Source: Campylobacter hyointestinalis subsp. hyointestinalis
Lineage (GTDB): Bacteria > Campylobacterota > Campylobacteria > Campylobacterales > Campylobacteraceae
Length of the DNA: 64,000 nucleotides
Assembly: GCF_013372145.1 (NCBI RefSeq)
Contig: NZ_CP053827.1
Location: forward strand, 372,001-436,000
Direction: 5' to 3'
Made by a program: the position numbers and the translations under genes
The notes under the pieces: model-generated
Database searches by the model: none
What the model was told of the DNA's origin: nothing
The model's input: only the letters and a program-made list of their open reading frames with translations
Part shown: positions 45,959 to 54,833 of the stretch, piece after piece
Numbering within the stretch: position 1 is the first letter of the stretch
Layout of the letters: the number at the start of each line of letters is the position of its first letter

Positions 45959-47169
45959 GAAAAATTTGCTTTTTAGTCTTTGCTTTTAGCATTTGCTTGG
46001 CAAATCCTTTACAAGATGCTATAAATAGCGCTAATGACGGAGACGTTATAGAGCTAGGAAGCGGGGTTTATCAAGGAAATATCGTTATCACAAAACCCAT
46101 AACTATAGATGGCAAAGATAGAAAAGCGATCATAAGAGGAGATGGCGACTCAGATGTTATAAAGATAAAAAGCTCTAACGTCAAGCTTCTAAATTTAACA
46201 ATTGAAAATAGCGGCTGGTCTCATACTACTATAGATTCTGGTATAAGCTGCGACTCTGCTAATGGCGTAGAGATATCAAACAACTCTTTAAAAGATACTC
46301 TTTTTGGTATAAATTTCAAACAATGTAACGCCTCAAAGATAACAAACAATCTAGTTACTTCAAAGCCTGTTGATCTAGGACTTAGAGGAGACGCCATAAG
46401 GCTTTGGTATAGCCATGATAATCTAGTAGAAAATAACCATATCTATAAAAGTAGAGATATGGTTGTATGGTATTCGAGCAATAATATCATAAGAAAAAAT
46501 TACGGCGAATATGGTAGATACTCTTTGCATTTTATGTATGCGGGTAAAAATTTAGTGGAAGAAAATATATTTAAATATAACTCCGTTGGGATATTTTTTA
46601 TGTTTTCTTCTGGATCTTTAGTCAGAAATAACCAAGTCTTAAGCTCTACTGGAGCATTTGGCGTAGGTATAGGTATGAAAGATACTAGTGATTTTGTGAT
46701 TGAAAACAACATACTTTCATACAATGCAAGAGGTCTTTATCTAGATCAGTCGCCATTTCAGCCAGAAACTATAAATAAATTTACAAATAATCAAATTTTA
46801 TACAATACCGTAGGAATTCAGTTTCATGCTACTCAACATAAAAGTATATTTTTAGAAAATGACTTTATAGGTAATATGGAAGTCGCTATAAATGATACTC
46901 CGGGATCTAAAATAGCCAAAAACGAGTGGAATAAAAACTATTTTGACGATTATGAAGGATTTGATAGAAATAAAGACGGCATCGGAGATATAGAGTATAA
47001 AAGCTTTGCGTATTTGGATTCGCTTTGGCAGTATTATCCAAATTTAAGATTTTTTTATGGAAGTCCCTCAATGAGTATTTTAAATTTTATAGCAAGACTT
47101 GCTCCGTTTTCCGAGCCGGAGCTCTTGATCACGGATCCAAATCCAAAAATGGAGCCTCATTATGAATAG
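45955..47169 (+). CDS. nosD: NosD, periplasmic copper-site maturation protein
   Basis: A 404-residue protein with a signal peptide and right-handed beta-helix (CASH) repeats, visible as recurrent N-rich turns (VEISNNSLKDTLFGINF, LVENNHIYKSRDMVVW, FVIENNILSYNARGLYL). NosD works with the NosFY ABC transporter to build the CuZ cluster of NosZ. The start (GTG, 45955) overlaps nosB by 4 bases. Confidence 0.93.
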   Translation: MRKICFLVFAFSICLANPLQDAINSANDGDVIELGSGVYQGNIVITKPITIDGKDRKAIIRGDGDSDVIKIKSSNVKLLNLTIENSGWSHTTIDSGISCDSANGVEISNNSLKDTLFGINFKQCNASKITNNLVTSKPVDLGLRGDAIRLWYSHDNLVENNHIYKSRDMVVWYSSNNIIRKNYGEYGRYSLHFMYAGKNLVEENIFKYNSVGIFFMFSSGSLVRNNQVLSSTGAFGVGIGMKDTSDFVIENNILSYNARGLYLDQSPFQPETINKFTNNQILYNTVGIQFHATQHKSIFLENDFIGNMEVAINDTPGSKIAKNEWNKNYFDDYEGFDRNKDGIGDIEYKSFAYLDSLWQYYPNLRFFYGSPSMSILNFIARLAPFSEPELLITDPNPKMEPHYE

Positions 47170-47845
47170 AAGGGAATTTGCCGCTTTTAGTATAGTAGCT
47201 CTTAGCGGTACAGCCATAACAGGAGTTTTGGTAAATAAATTTCATAAACCAAGACTTCATTTAAGACCGCCAGGTAGTGCAAAACACTTTGAGTCATTGT
47301 GTATAAAATGCGGGCAATGTGTCCAAGTATGTCCGTATCATAGTATAGATTTATTAGGCGTTGATGATGGTATAAACTTAGCTACTGCTTATATAGATCC
47401 TAGTAAAAGAGGTTGCTATCTTTGCGATCTTTTCCCTTGTGTTCTAGCCTGTCCTAGTGGTGCTTTAGATCACAATACCACGACTATCGCAGACGTAAGT
47501 ATGGGCGTTGCAGTCGTAAAAGACTTTAGTAAATGTTACGCAAATTTAAACAAGCAAGTTTCATCTAAAGATGTAGAGCATCTGCTTGCTAGAGAAACTT
47601 TCAATGAAAGAGAAGAAAAAGCAAAACAGATCATAAGTGATAATGTAGGCAAGGCTTGTTCTTTGTGTATCGATGAATGTCCGGTAAAAGGTGCTATAAA
47701 ATTTATAGAAATAGACGCAAAACTAGTTCCAAAGATAGAACCGAGTTGTGTTGGCTGCGGAGTTTGCGAGGAAGTCTGCTTTGCTAATGTTATAGAAATA
47801 CTTCCAGATAAAACTTATAACGAAATTTACAAGGAAAACTCATGA
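47162..47845 (+). CDS. nosG: NosG, NapG-like polyferredoxin
   Basis: A 227-residue Fe-S protein with a twin-arginine-type N terminus (NRREFAAFSIVALSG) and four [4Fe-4S] motifs: CIKCGQCVQVCPY, the CYLCDLFPCVLACPSG region, CSLCIDECPVKG and CVGCGVCEEVCFA. With NosH it should form a menaquinol-oxidising electron path to NosZ, by analogy with NapGH. It overlaps nosD by 8 and nosC1 by 4 bases. Confidence 0.9.
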   Translation: MNRREFAAFSIVALSGTAITGVLVNKFHKPRLHLRPPGSAKHFESLCIKCGQCVQVCPYHSIDLLGVDDGINLATAYIDPSKRGCYLCDLFPCVLACPSGALDHNTTTIADVSMGVAVVKDFSKCYANLNKQVSSKDVEHLLARETFNEREEKAKQIISDNVGKACSLCIDECPVKGAIKFIEIDAKLVPKIEPSCVGCGVCEEVCFANVIEILPDKTYNEIYKENS

Positions 47846-48378
47846 AAAAATTAGCTATATTTACGGTCTGCGTACTGTTTTTTATAGGTTGTTCTGATGA
47901 AAAAAATAGACCAGAAACAAAATCCGTAGATCAAAATCAGACTTCTATTACTATCAAAAAAGGCGATGAAAACGCTAGTGGTACAAACAAATGGATCAGT
48001 TATGATATGGACGGAGCTAAAAATATCAAATTTGGCATAGGCGATGATAGCAATGAGACTACGAAATCCATCGGAGCTTTAGCTATGAGGCGTTCGCCTC
48101 TGCAAAGTATAAATAAAGCTCTCATTCGCGGTCAGCTTAGCAAAAACTTTATCACGAAATGCTCGGCTTGCCATGATGATTATGCAAATGGTATCATAGG
48201 ACCATCTTTGCTTACAAAAAGTAGTGAAGAGATCTTTGATATGATAAAAGCTTATAAAACAAAGACAAAAGTAAATGTTTTGATGGCTGATCTAGTAAAG
48301 CCTATGAGTGATAAAGAGATAAATGGTCTTGCTAATGAGATAAGTGAATTTAATGCACAATTTAGGAGTAAAAAATGA
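47842..48378 (+). CDS. nosC1: NosC1, monohaem cytochrome c (lipoprotein-like)
   Basis: A 178-residue protein. N-terminal lipobox-like sequence FIGC (Cys near residue 17) suggests a lipid-anchored periplasmic protein. One haem site, CSACH (near residue 108), with distal Met candidates downstream (MADLVKPMS). It probably relays electrons from NosGH to NosZ. Overlaps both neighbouring genes by 4 bases. Confidence 0.86.
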   Translation: MKKLAIFTVCVLFFIGCSDEKNRPETKSVDQNQTSITIKKGDENASGTNKWISYDMDGAKNIKFGIGDDSNETTKSIGALAMRRSPLQSINKALIRGQLSKNFITKCSACHDDYANGIIGPSLLTKSSEEIFDMIKAYKTKTKVNVLMADLVKPMSDKEINGLANEISEFNAQFRSKK

Positions 48379-48824
48379 GTATAGGAAAAATAATAGCGTC
48401 TATTTTGGGCGTTTTGGTTGTTGCTTTGATGTGCTATATGTTGCTTAGCGGTGATGGTTCATCTGTGGCAAAAGATAGCACACCTAAGGTAGAAAAACAA
48501 GAGGTTAAAGTCGTACAAAAAGAGGAAAATAGCTTCCAAACAAGTGATGAGTTAAATAAGATAAAAGAGCTAAAGCAAAGTGTTGCTCCTACAAATGACG
48601 GCGTTAGTAAGCTTTATTTAAAAAGCTGCGCTCCATGCCACGCAAAAGACGGTAAAGGCGTGATCGCACCAAGTATAGTCGGTAAAACAAAAGATGAATT
48701 ACTAGTGTCGCTTCATGATTATAAAGCAGGTAAAATGCCAAATAGTTTGATGAAAGGACTTTTAGACAACATCAGCGATGAAAATTTGACTATTTTGGCT
48801 GATGAGATATCTAAATTTAAATAA
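48375..48824 (+). CDS. nosC2: NosC2, membrane-anchored monohaem cytochrome c
   Basis: A 149-residue protein with an N-terminal anchor helix (ASILGVLVVALMCYMLL) and one haem motif CAPCH near residue 88, followed by GVIAPSIVGKTKDELL and a Met-containing loop. It follows nosC1 with a 4-base overlap and resembles it in the C-terminal domain, so the two look like an old duplication. Electron shuttle to NosZ (inference from cluster). Confidence 0.86.
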   Translation: MSIGKIIASILGVLVVALMCYMLLSGDGSSVAKDSTPKVEKQEVKVVQKEENSFQTSDELNKIKELKQSVAPTNDGVSKLYLKSCAPCHAKDGKGVIAPSIVGKTKDELLVSLHDYKAGKMPNSLMKGLLDNISDENLTILADEISKFK

Positions 48825-48829
48825 TCGAT

Positions 48830-49726
48830 ATGAACAAATATAACGAGCGTCAAACAGTAGCAAACGCCGGTTTTTTCAGTACGTTTATAAGCACGACAAA
48901 AGATGGAAAAAAACGCCCGAGTATAAGATTTTACCGTTATTTGAGTATGTTTTTAGTCCATCTCTTTTTTGTTTTGTCTTTCGTAGCCGACGTACAAGTC
49001 TTAGAAGGCGATATAACCGGATCTAGAATGATAGGATTTCACTTAGCAGATCCGTTTATCACTACAGAAGTTATACTCTCGCGCAATGAATTTCCTATAA
49101 ATTTGCTCATAGGCGCGATCACGATTTTATCATTTTACGTGATTTTTGCTGGACGTGCATTTTGTAGTTGGATCTGTCCATATAATTTTTTTGCTGAGAT
49201 AGCAGAAAGACTCAACGCAAAGTTAGTAAAAAGTAAAGTCATCAAACAAAGAGAATTTGATCCAAAAATCAGATATGTTTTTCTTTTGGCTTTTTGGGTT
49301 TTGAGTTTTGTCAGTGGATATTTGATATTTGAGATTTTCAACGTTGTTGGCATAGTTTCTAGATTTATCATATATGGCTATAGCGCGGCTATTTGGTGGG
49401 TTATTTTGATATTTTTAGGTGAAGTTTTCTTTAGTAGAAGGTTTTGGTGTAGATATGTCTGCCCAGTAGGAACGTTTTATTCTATCTTATCTAAATTTAG
49501 AGCTATAAAGATTAGTTGGAATAAAGAAAAATGCGATCACTGTGCTGTTTGTATGGACGTCTGCATAGTGCCTAAAGTTCTTGAGATGACTAAAGCAAAA
49601 AATAAAGATGCAAACGGTACTACATTTAGCGTCGTAAGCGGGGATTGTACGCTTTGTGGAAGATGTATAGATGTATGTCACCAAGATGCGCTTAGCTATG
49701 AAAATAGACTAAAAAAATTATTATAA
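48830..49726 (+). CDS. nosH: NosH, NapH-like membrane ferredoxin
   Basis: A 298-residue protein with four to five helices, NapH/NosR-type CxxxCP motifs (CSWICPYNFFAE and CRYVCPVGTFYS) and two C-terminal [4Fe-4S] sites (CDHCAVCMDVC, CTLCGRCIDVC). Predicted menaquinol-side partner of NosG. An ATG six bases after the nosC2 stop; the short gap supports co-translation. Confidence 0.92.
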   Translation: MNKYNERQTVANAGFFSTFISTTKDGKKRPSIRFYRYLSMFLVHLFFVLSFVADVQVLEGDITGSRMIGFHLADPFITTEVILSRNEFPINLLIGAITILSFYVIFAGRAFCSWICPYNFFAEIAERLNAKLVKSKVIKQREFDPKIRYVFLLAFWVLSFVSGYLIFEIFNVVGIVSRFIIYGYSAAIWWVILIFLGEVFFSRRFWCRYVCPVGTFYSILSKFRAIKISWNKEKCDHCAVCMDVCIVPKVLEMTKAKNKDANGTTFSVVSGDCTLCGRCIDVCHQDALSYENRLKKLL

Positions 49727-49735
49727 GGACGTGGC

Positions 49736-50380
49736 TTGATACAAATCAGCAATATAACAAAAAAATTTGGTAACCAAATAGTTCTAAATGATATAAACTT
49801 AACCATAAAAGACTCTAGTAAAGTGCTTATAATGGGTCAAAACGGAGCTGGAAAATCAACCCTTATGAAAGCGATACTAGGCGAACTAGTTTGTGATAAG
49901 GGAAGCATAACTATAGATGGTATAGATCCGGTAAAAGATAGGAAAAACGCTCTTAGATTTTTAAGCTTTGTACCGCAAATGCCGCCTCCTCTTAGGCTAA
50001 AAGTATCTGAAATTTGCGAGTATAGTATAAGCTCGACTAGCTCAAGCCTAGATGATATAAAAATGTATTTAAGAGAGCTAGAGTTTGACTATGATAGCGA
50101 ATGCAAGAAACCGTTTTATAAACTTTCAGGTGGTATGAAACAAAAAGTTTTGATAGCCATAGCGCTTGCAAGGCACTCAAAAACTATAATGTTTGATGAG
50201 CCAACGGCAAATCTAGATCCAGAAGCCAGAGATAAATTCTTGCAAATTTTAGGTTCTAAATTTAAAGATCATACGCTTATTTTCATATCTCATAGACTAA
50301 GTGAAGTAAAAGGTATAGTAGATAGAGTCATAGAAATGGATCTTGGAAATGTGATAAAAGACAGTAAGGACGCGCAATGA
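49736..50380 (+). CDS. nosF: NosF, ABC transporter ATPase
   Basis: A 214-residue ABC ATPase. Walker A GQNGAGKST, Q-loop in FVPQMPPPLR, signature KLSGGMKQKV, Walker B TIMFDEPTANLD and H-loop ISHR. TTG start with AAGGACG. With NosY it drives export of a sulfur species or conformational work needed for CuZ assembly on NosD/NosZ. Confidence 0.93.
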   Translation: MIQISNITKKFGNQIVLNDINLTIKDSSKVLIMGQNGAGKSTLMKAILGELVCDKGSITIDGIDPVKDRKNALRFLSFVPQMPPPLRLKVSEICEYSISSTSSSLDDIKMYLRELEFDYDSECKKPFYKLSGGMKQKVLIAIALARHSKTIMFDEPTANLDPEARDKFLQILGSKFKDHTLIFISHRLSEVKGIVDRVIEMDLGNVIKDSKDAQ

Positions 50381-51204
50381 AAAATCTACTTTTGATAGCA
50401 AAGATCGACATAAAAGAGTCGTTTCGTTCTAAATGGTTCTTGCTTTATTTATTTGCTTTTGCAGGGCTTATAGCTACGTTTTTTGTAACAGGGGTAGTAG
50501 ATAGTAGGGTTGCTGGATTTAGTGGGCTTACTAGAATGCTTTTGCTTTTTATCCAAATTTGCATTATCATTTTACCTATATTTATCCTTATAACAACAGT
50601 TAGAAGCATAAGTTCTGATAGAGAAGCTGGTGCTCTTGAGTATCTGCTTAGTTTTCCTTTGTCACTAAAAGAGTATTATTTTGGTAAGGCTTTAGGTAGG
50701 GCTTTTACGGTATTTTTACCTATGCTTTTGGCTTTGGTTTTATCGCTTTTTATAGCAATATTTAAAGGCGCTACTATCCCTTGGGATGTGTTTTTTTACT
50801 ATACGTTGTTGCTTTTGGTTTTGTCTTTTGTATTTTTATCGTTTGGTTTTTTGATATCAAGCCTTATAAAAAGCAGCGAACTTGGTCTTGGATTCTCTTT
50901 TTTGTTTTGGTTATTTTTGTTGGCGTTTTTAGATCTTGCTCTTATAGGGCTTATGATGCAAAGTTCTGTAAATGAAAATATCATATATATCATATCTTTA
51001 GCAAATCCTGTGCAAATTTTTAGGATAGCGGCGATTAGCTTGTTTGATCCAAATTTGGCTGTTATCGGACCGGCTGCGTATTTTATACTCGATGGTTTTG
51101 GAAGAGTCAGCTTTTTGATTTATTCTGTGATTTATCCTATAATACTCGGAAGTATTTGTTTTATTTGCGGATATTTATGGTTTTGTAAAAAGGATTTGGT
51201 ATGA
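50377..51204 (+). CDS. nosY: NosY, ABC transporter permease
   Basis: A 275-residue ABC-2 type permease with six hydrophobic helices and the conserved element SISSDREAGALEYLLSFPLS. It overlaps nosF and nosL by 4 bases each. Partner of NosF and NosD in NosZ copper-sulfur cluster assembly. Confidence 0.92.
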   Translation: MKNLLLIAKIDIKESFRSKWFLLYLFAFAGLIATFFVTGVVDSRVAGFSGLTRMLLLFIQICIIILPIFILITTVRSISSDREAGALEYLLSFPLSLKEYYFGKALGRAFTVFLPMLLALVLSLFIAIFKGATIPWDVFFYYTLLLLVLSFVFLSFGFLISSLIKSSELGLGFSFLFWLFLLAFLDLALIGLMMQSSVNENIIYIISLANPVQIFRIAAISLFDPNLAVIGPAAYFILDGFGRVSFLIYSVIYPIILGSICFICGYLWFCKKDLV

Positions 51205-51656
51205 AAAAAATTATATTTTTTATATTATGTTTTGGTTTGGCTTTGGGTGCAAATTTAAAAGACAGCGAATTTTTTAAAGACGTAAATTCTACTTGTCCTA
51301 TTAAATTTATAGATGTATTTTCTCATCCTGATTGGATATCTGTTTTGGAGTATAAAAATGGTGAGAAAGTTCTTTTTAGCTCAGTCAAACCTATGTTTCA
51401 TTATTTTTACGTTAGCTCATATAAGCACATCTCACCGCTTAAAAAGATGTACGTTACGGACTTTAAAACAAAAAATTTAATAGATGCGAGTGATGCTTTT
51501 TATGTTTTTGGTAGTCGCATAGTAAGTGCTAGTGGAGATGATCTAATACCGTTTTCAAGTATGGAAGATGCTAAAGAATTTATGGATAAAAACTCAGGAC
51601 ATAAGATACTGAAATTCAATGAGATAACAAAAAAATTGATCGATTATTTAGACTAA
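51201..51656 (+). CDS. nosL: NosL-like copper chaperone
   Basis: A 151-residue exported protein (signal MKKIIFFILCFGLALG). It has the NosL-type arrangement: a Cys-Pro segment (STCPI), then VLFSSVKPMFHYF, the YVTDFKTKNLIDASDAFYV strand pair, and FSSMEDAKEFMDKNSGHKIL near the end. No clear lipobox, unlike classical NosL. Proposed Cu(I) delivery to NosZ. Confidence 0.85.
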   Translation: MKKIIFFILCFGLALGANLKDSEFFKDVNSTCPIKFIDVFSHPDWISVLEYKNGEKVLFSSVKPMFHYFYVSSYKHISPLKKMYVTDFKTKNLIDASDAFYVFGSRIVSASGDDLIPFSSMEDAKEFMDKNSGHKILKFNEITKKLIDYLD

Positions 51657-51665
51657 AGGTAAAAT

Positions 51666-52109
51666 ATGAAAAAAATTCTTTTACTTTCATTTGTAGGTGT
51701 CACGTTAGGTCTTGTTTTTGCTTTTATTTTTAATAGTCCAACTAAAACAAGCAACCGCGTAGTAGCCCAGTCAAACATAACTTGCGATCTAAATTTAGAT
51801 AGTTGCAGTGTTCAAAAAGATGGTAAAACAATAACTTTTTCTTTCTATCCAAGACCTCTTAGCGCTATGACGCCAGTAACTCTTAAAGTAGAGGGGCTAG
51901 GCGGCGAGTATAAAAATTTAAACGCTCAAATTTATGGTATAAACATGGATATGGGAACCATAAAAGCGGCGCTTGAAAAAAGGTCAAATATCTATATGGG
52001 AAGTATCGTTCTTAGCTCGTGCGTAGTTGCTGTGATGAACTATCGCTTAGAGCTTTATGAGGGCGATAAACCACTTGGAATTTACATCGACTTTGATCTT
52101 AGGAGCTAG
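51666..52109 (+). CDS. Small membrane-anchored protein at the end of the nos operon, family not recognised
   Basis: A 147-residue protein: N-terminal helix (ILLLSFVGVTLGLVFAFIF), then a periplasmic beta-rich domain with cysteines at TCDLNLDSC and a motif YGINMDMGTIKAAL ... GSIVLSSCVVAVMNYRLELY. The Met-rich NMDMG together with a conserved-looking Cys and Met suggests a copper-binding Ig-like domain as in FixH/YtkA-type or PCuAC-like proteins, but no family can be named. It lies 9 bases after nosL with AAAGG, so it is the last nos gene. Confidence 0.7.
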   Translation: MKKILLLSFVGVTLGLVFAFIFNSPTKTSNRVVAQSNITCDLNLDSCSVQKDGKTITFSFYPRPLSAMTPVTLKVEGLGGEYKNLNAQIYGINMDMGTIKAALEKRSNIYMGSIVLSSCVVAVMNYRLELYEGDKPLGIYIDFDLRS

Positions 52110-52116
52110 ATTTTAG

Positions 52117-52122
52117 TATAAT
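52117..52122 (+). promoter_or_regulatory. Probable -10 element of ybgC
   Basis: TATAAT preceded by TTTTAG, 20 bases before the ATG; the Shine-Dalgarno is AAAAAGGAA. Confidence 0.5.
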
Positions 52123-52141
52123 ACACATAAAAAGGAAATTT

Positions 52142-52531
52142 ATGCGTATAAGAATTTACTATGAAGATACCGATGCTGGTGGGATAGTTTACCATTCAAA
52201 CTATATTAAATTTTGTGAACGTGCTAGGAGTGAGTTTTGTTTTACAAACGGTGTCAAATTTAGCAAAGATAGACACTTTGTTGTTACGAAAATACTTGCT
52301 AATTATATCAAGCCCGCAGTTTTAGGCGATATGATAGATGTAAAAACTAAAGTAAATAAAATCGGCAAAGCAAGTATGATCTTAGATCAAGAAATTTTCA
52401 GAGTCGCTTCATTAGAAACTCAGTGTTTTGAGCTGCTCTTCACAGCTCAGATAACAGTGGCTTTTATGTGTCATGGACGAGTAGGAAAGATGGGTGATGA
52501 ACTTGCTTCGCTATTTGCGTCTAAGCTGTAA
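52142..52531 (+). CDS. ybgC: YbgC-type acyl-CoA thioesterase
   Basis: A 129-residue hot-dog-fold thioesterase. The signature YEDTDAGGIVYHSNYIKFCERARSEF contains the catalytic Asp. The family hydrolyses short acyl-CoA or acyl-ACP thioesters and is often tied to the Tol-Pal cluster, which is not present here. Its 3' end overlaps the convergent gene on the minus strand by 61 bases. Confidence 0.92.
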   Translation: MRIRIYYEDTDAGGIVYHSNYIKFCERARSEFCFTNGVKFSKDRHFVVTKILANYIKPAVLGDMIDVKTKVNKIGKASMILDQEIFRVASLETQCFELLFTAQITVAFMCHGRVGKMGDELASLFASKL

Positions 52532-53700
52532 AAGCCAAATTGATTGCTTTTCATTATCTTTGTATCATAAATAACTTGATTGTTTTGCACTTTTTCATCA
52601 AACAGTGAGCTTGCGTCACTATTTATAAATTTAGTATAGATATAATCAAACCCGAAAGTAGATGAATAAGCAACCCAGTCGTACTCTATGTTTTGTCCTA
52701 AGATGGCGTTATTTGAAATGATCTCATCGTCGATTTTAGATATGGAGTTTGCTATGTACATATTTTTTCTATCATTTGGTTGAGTTAGGCTCAAAAGAGC
52801 GTTGTTGTAGTTGATCTGAGTTGAAAGTAAAGTGTTTGGATTTAGATCAAATACTCTAAATTGAGAGCTAAGAAGCGCTGTTTTTATGAGAGGAGTATTT
52901 AAAAATATAGACGAGTTTCTAAGTCTAGAGTTGTTTTCAAGAGTAGGTTTTAGATCAAGCTTGTTTCCGCTTATCTCTTTTGTGTATACTGGCGTACTAA
53001 GGTTGTTTATATAGCTGTTTAGCATATTTCCTAGCCTACTACCGTCGTTAAATACGGCTATTTTTTGGTTTGAATAAGAGAGTAGTTTTTTTATCTGATC
53101 TTCATAGTCGATACCACCAAATATCAAATTTTTTGCTGCTAAATTTGTTGTTTTTGAATTTATAGTAGGTATATAAAATATCATATCTGAATATTTTGGA
53201 TCTGAGATGACGTTTAGTCCGGTGTTTGTTAGCGGAGCTATGACATATCTAAAGCCCCCAGCTCTTGCTTTTAGTAGAGCAGAGTCGATATTTGCACTCG
53301 TTTCATTTTGAGATAGGAAGAATTCGATATTGCTACTAAGACCTCTTTTAATAGCGTATGACAATATAGCGTTTGTAACTATGATAGAGTAACTTTTTAT
53401 GACTTGTTCTGGTAGTAAAATGGCTATTTGCACTTCTGCGGTTGATGGATTATAAAAATCATTTCCTGAATTCAAAAATACAAAAAAGTTTCTAAGCTCT
53501 TCATTTGCCTGTTTTTCATCATATCTTGTTAAAAAGCTTATATAAAGTTCGTCTTTTATAAGTTTTTCAAGGCATTTTGTATCACAAATTTGTGGATCTA
53601 AATTTATATAAAAAATTTGAGCAGGCGGGATATCTGAGAGTTTTTGGGTTTTTGCAAAAAGTATGGCTATGCTTATAAATAAAACTACTATTTTTTTCAT
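52471..53700 (-). CDS. Unrecognised periplasmic protein with a binding-protein-like fold
   Basis: A 409-residue protein with signal peptide MKKIVVLFISIAILFAKT. Segments such as VQIAILLPEQVIKSYSIIV, the ALLKARAGGFRYVIAPLTNTGLNVI strand-helix pattern and KIAVFNDGSRLGNML resemble type I periplasmic binding-protein or LpoA-like folds. No closer family can be named. Cys only in the N-terminal ICDTKC. It overlaps the UDG-like gene by 4 bases and the convergent ybgC by 61 bases. Confidence 0.75.
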   Translation of the reverse strand: MKKIVVLFISIAILFAKTQKLSDIPPAQIFYINLDPQICDTKCLEKLIKDELYISFLTRYDEKQANEELRNFFVFLNSGNDFYNPSTAEVQIAILLPEQVIKSYSIIVTNAILSYAIKRGLSSNIEFFLSQNETSANIDSALLKARAGGFRYVIAPLTNTGLNVISDPKYSDMIFYIPTINSKTTNLAAKNLIFGGIDYEDQIKKLLSYSNQKIAVFNDGSRLGNMLNSYINNLSTPVYTKEISGNKLDLKPTLENNSRLRNSSIFLNTPLIKTALLSSQFRVFDLNPNTLLSTQINYNNALLSLTQPNDRKNMYIANSISKIDDEIISNNAILGQNIEYDWVAYSSTFGFDYIYTKFINSDASSLFDEKVQNNQVIYDTKIMKSNQFGFYSLDANSEASSSPIFPTRP

Positions 53701-54320
53701 TCATATCCTTTTAATTTTTCTAAATCTTTTTTAAAATCATTCATATAGCTTGGATTTTTCTTTATCCACTCATGCGAGTAAGTCGGGAGTATGAAATGAT
53801 CTTTGAACTCAAAGATCCCGCCCCTTACGCTTTCAAACGCACAAATGCATTTCGTAATATAAAAAAACGTCTCTTGCCCAAGTGTCACTATGATCTTTGG
53901 TCTTACTAGTTTAAGCTCGTGCTCGAAATACATTTTGCATTGTTCATACCAAAGTTCTTTATCTAGTCCTGAAGTTTTGCATTTTATCAAAAACGTAAAA
54001 TAGACAGCTTTTTTATCTATATTTACTTCTTCTAAAACTTTAAAAAGTTCATCATCTATGGCAGATCCGGTTTTATCGCTACTTGAATTTGGACTTTTGG
54101 CAACTAACATTATATTTGAAGCGCCTTTGCCCAAAACAGCGTGAGTTCTGCTTTTGCAAAGCTCACAGAGATTGCAATTTTTTATGTCTTTATTTAAGAT
54201 ATCTAAATTTAAAAAACCATTTTTTTCTATTTTCGGATTATAAATTTGGTTTTTATCTATAAATTTATACCCGAGAGCTTTGTAAAAATAGAGGCTATAA
54301 AGTAAATTTTGGCTACTCAT
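53697..54320 (-). CDS. Uracil-DNA glycosylase superfamily protein (divergent, Fe-S type)
   Basis: A 207-residue protein. The N-terminal Cys pair CNLCELCKSRTHAVLGKG is typical of family 4/5 glycosylases with a [4Fe-4S] cluster, and PKIIVTLGQETFFYI plus the late LPTYSHEWIKKNP match the later motifs. The usual catalytic loop GEAPGxxED is replaced by AKSPNSSSDKTG, so glycosylase activity on uracil is uncertain. It would act in base excision repair if active. Confidence 0.78.
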   Translation of the reverse strand: MSSQNLLYSLYFYKALGYKFIDKNQIYNPKIEKNGFLNLDILNKDIKNCNLCELCKSRTHAVLGKGASNIMLVAKSPNSSSDKTGSAIDDELFKVLEEVNIDKKAVYFTFLIKCKTSGLDKELWYEQCKMYFEHELKLVRPKIIVTLGQETFFYITKCICAFESVRGGIFEFKDHFILPTYSHEWIKKNPSYMNDFKKDLEKLKGYE

Positions 54321-54358
54321 CGTAATACTATCTAAAAGCTTTTTAAATACATATAAAT

Positions 54359-54832
54359 TTAGATATCTGCTAGTTTTATCAAATTTTGACCATCAACTCT
54401 TAGGCTGATCCATTCATCAAGCGTTTTTGCACCTATTTTTTTATAAAATGCAAGGCTTGGCTCATTCCAGTCTAAACACGCCCATTCTAGTCTACCGAGA
54501 TTTTCATTTATACAAATTTGAGCTAAAGTTTTTAGTATTTTTTTGCCTATGCCTTTGTTTCTAAATTCTTTTTGTATGTAAAGATCTTCGAGATAAATTC
54601 CGCCTTTTCCTAGAAAAGTAGAAAATGAATAAAAATAAATAGCGTATCCTATTATATTGTTTTTATATTCGCAAACAAGCGCTTTTGCGTATTGTTTTTC
54701 AAAAAGAGATTTTTCGTAATCATCTTTCGTAAAAGTGATTTGATCTTCCATATTTTCATATTTTGCTAACTCTTTTATAAGATTTATTATGGAGTCTAGG
54801 TCTTCTTTTTTCGCTTCTCTTATTTCAAACAT
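54359..54832 (-). CDS. GNAT family N-acetyltransferase
   Basis: A 157-residue acetyltransferase close to diamine/spermidine acetyltransferase-like GNATs: N-terminal REAKKEDLDSIINLIKELAKYE, YLEDLYIQKEFRNKGIGKKIL (acetyl-CoA loop) and LEWACLDWNEPSLAFYKKIGAK. The substrate is unknown; polyamine or amino-acid-like amines are possible. Its Shine-Dalgarno lies in the 3' arm of the hairpin 54834-54864. Confidence 0.88.
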   Translation of the reverse strand: MFEIREAKKEDLDSIINLIKELAKYENMEDQITFTKDDYEKSLFEKQYAKALVCEYKNNIIGYAIYFYSFSTFLGKGGIYLEDLYIQKEFRNKGIGKKILKTLAQICINENLGRLEWACLDWNEPSLAFYKKIGAKTLDEWISLRVDGQNLIKLADI

Positions 54833-54833
54833 A

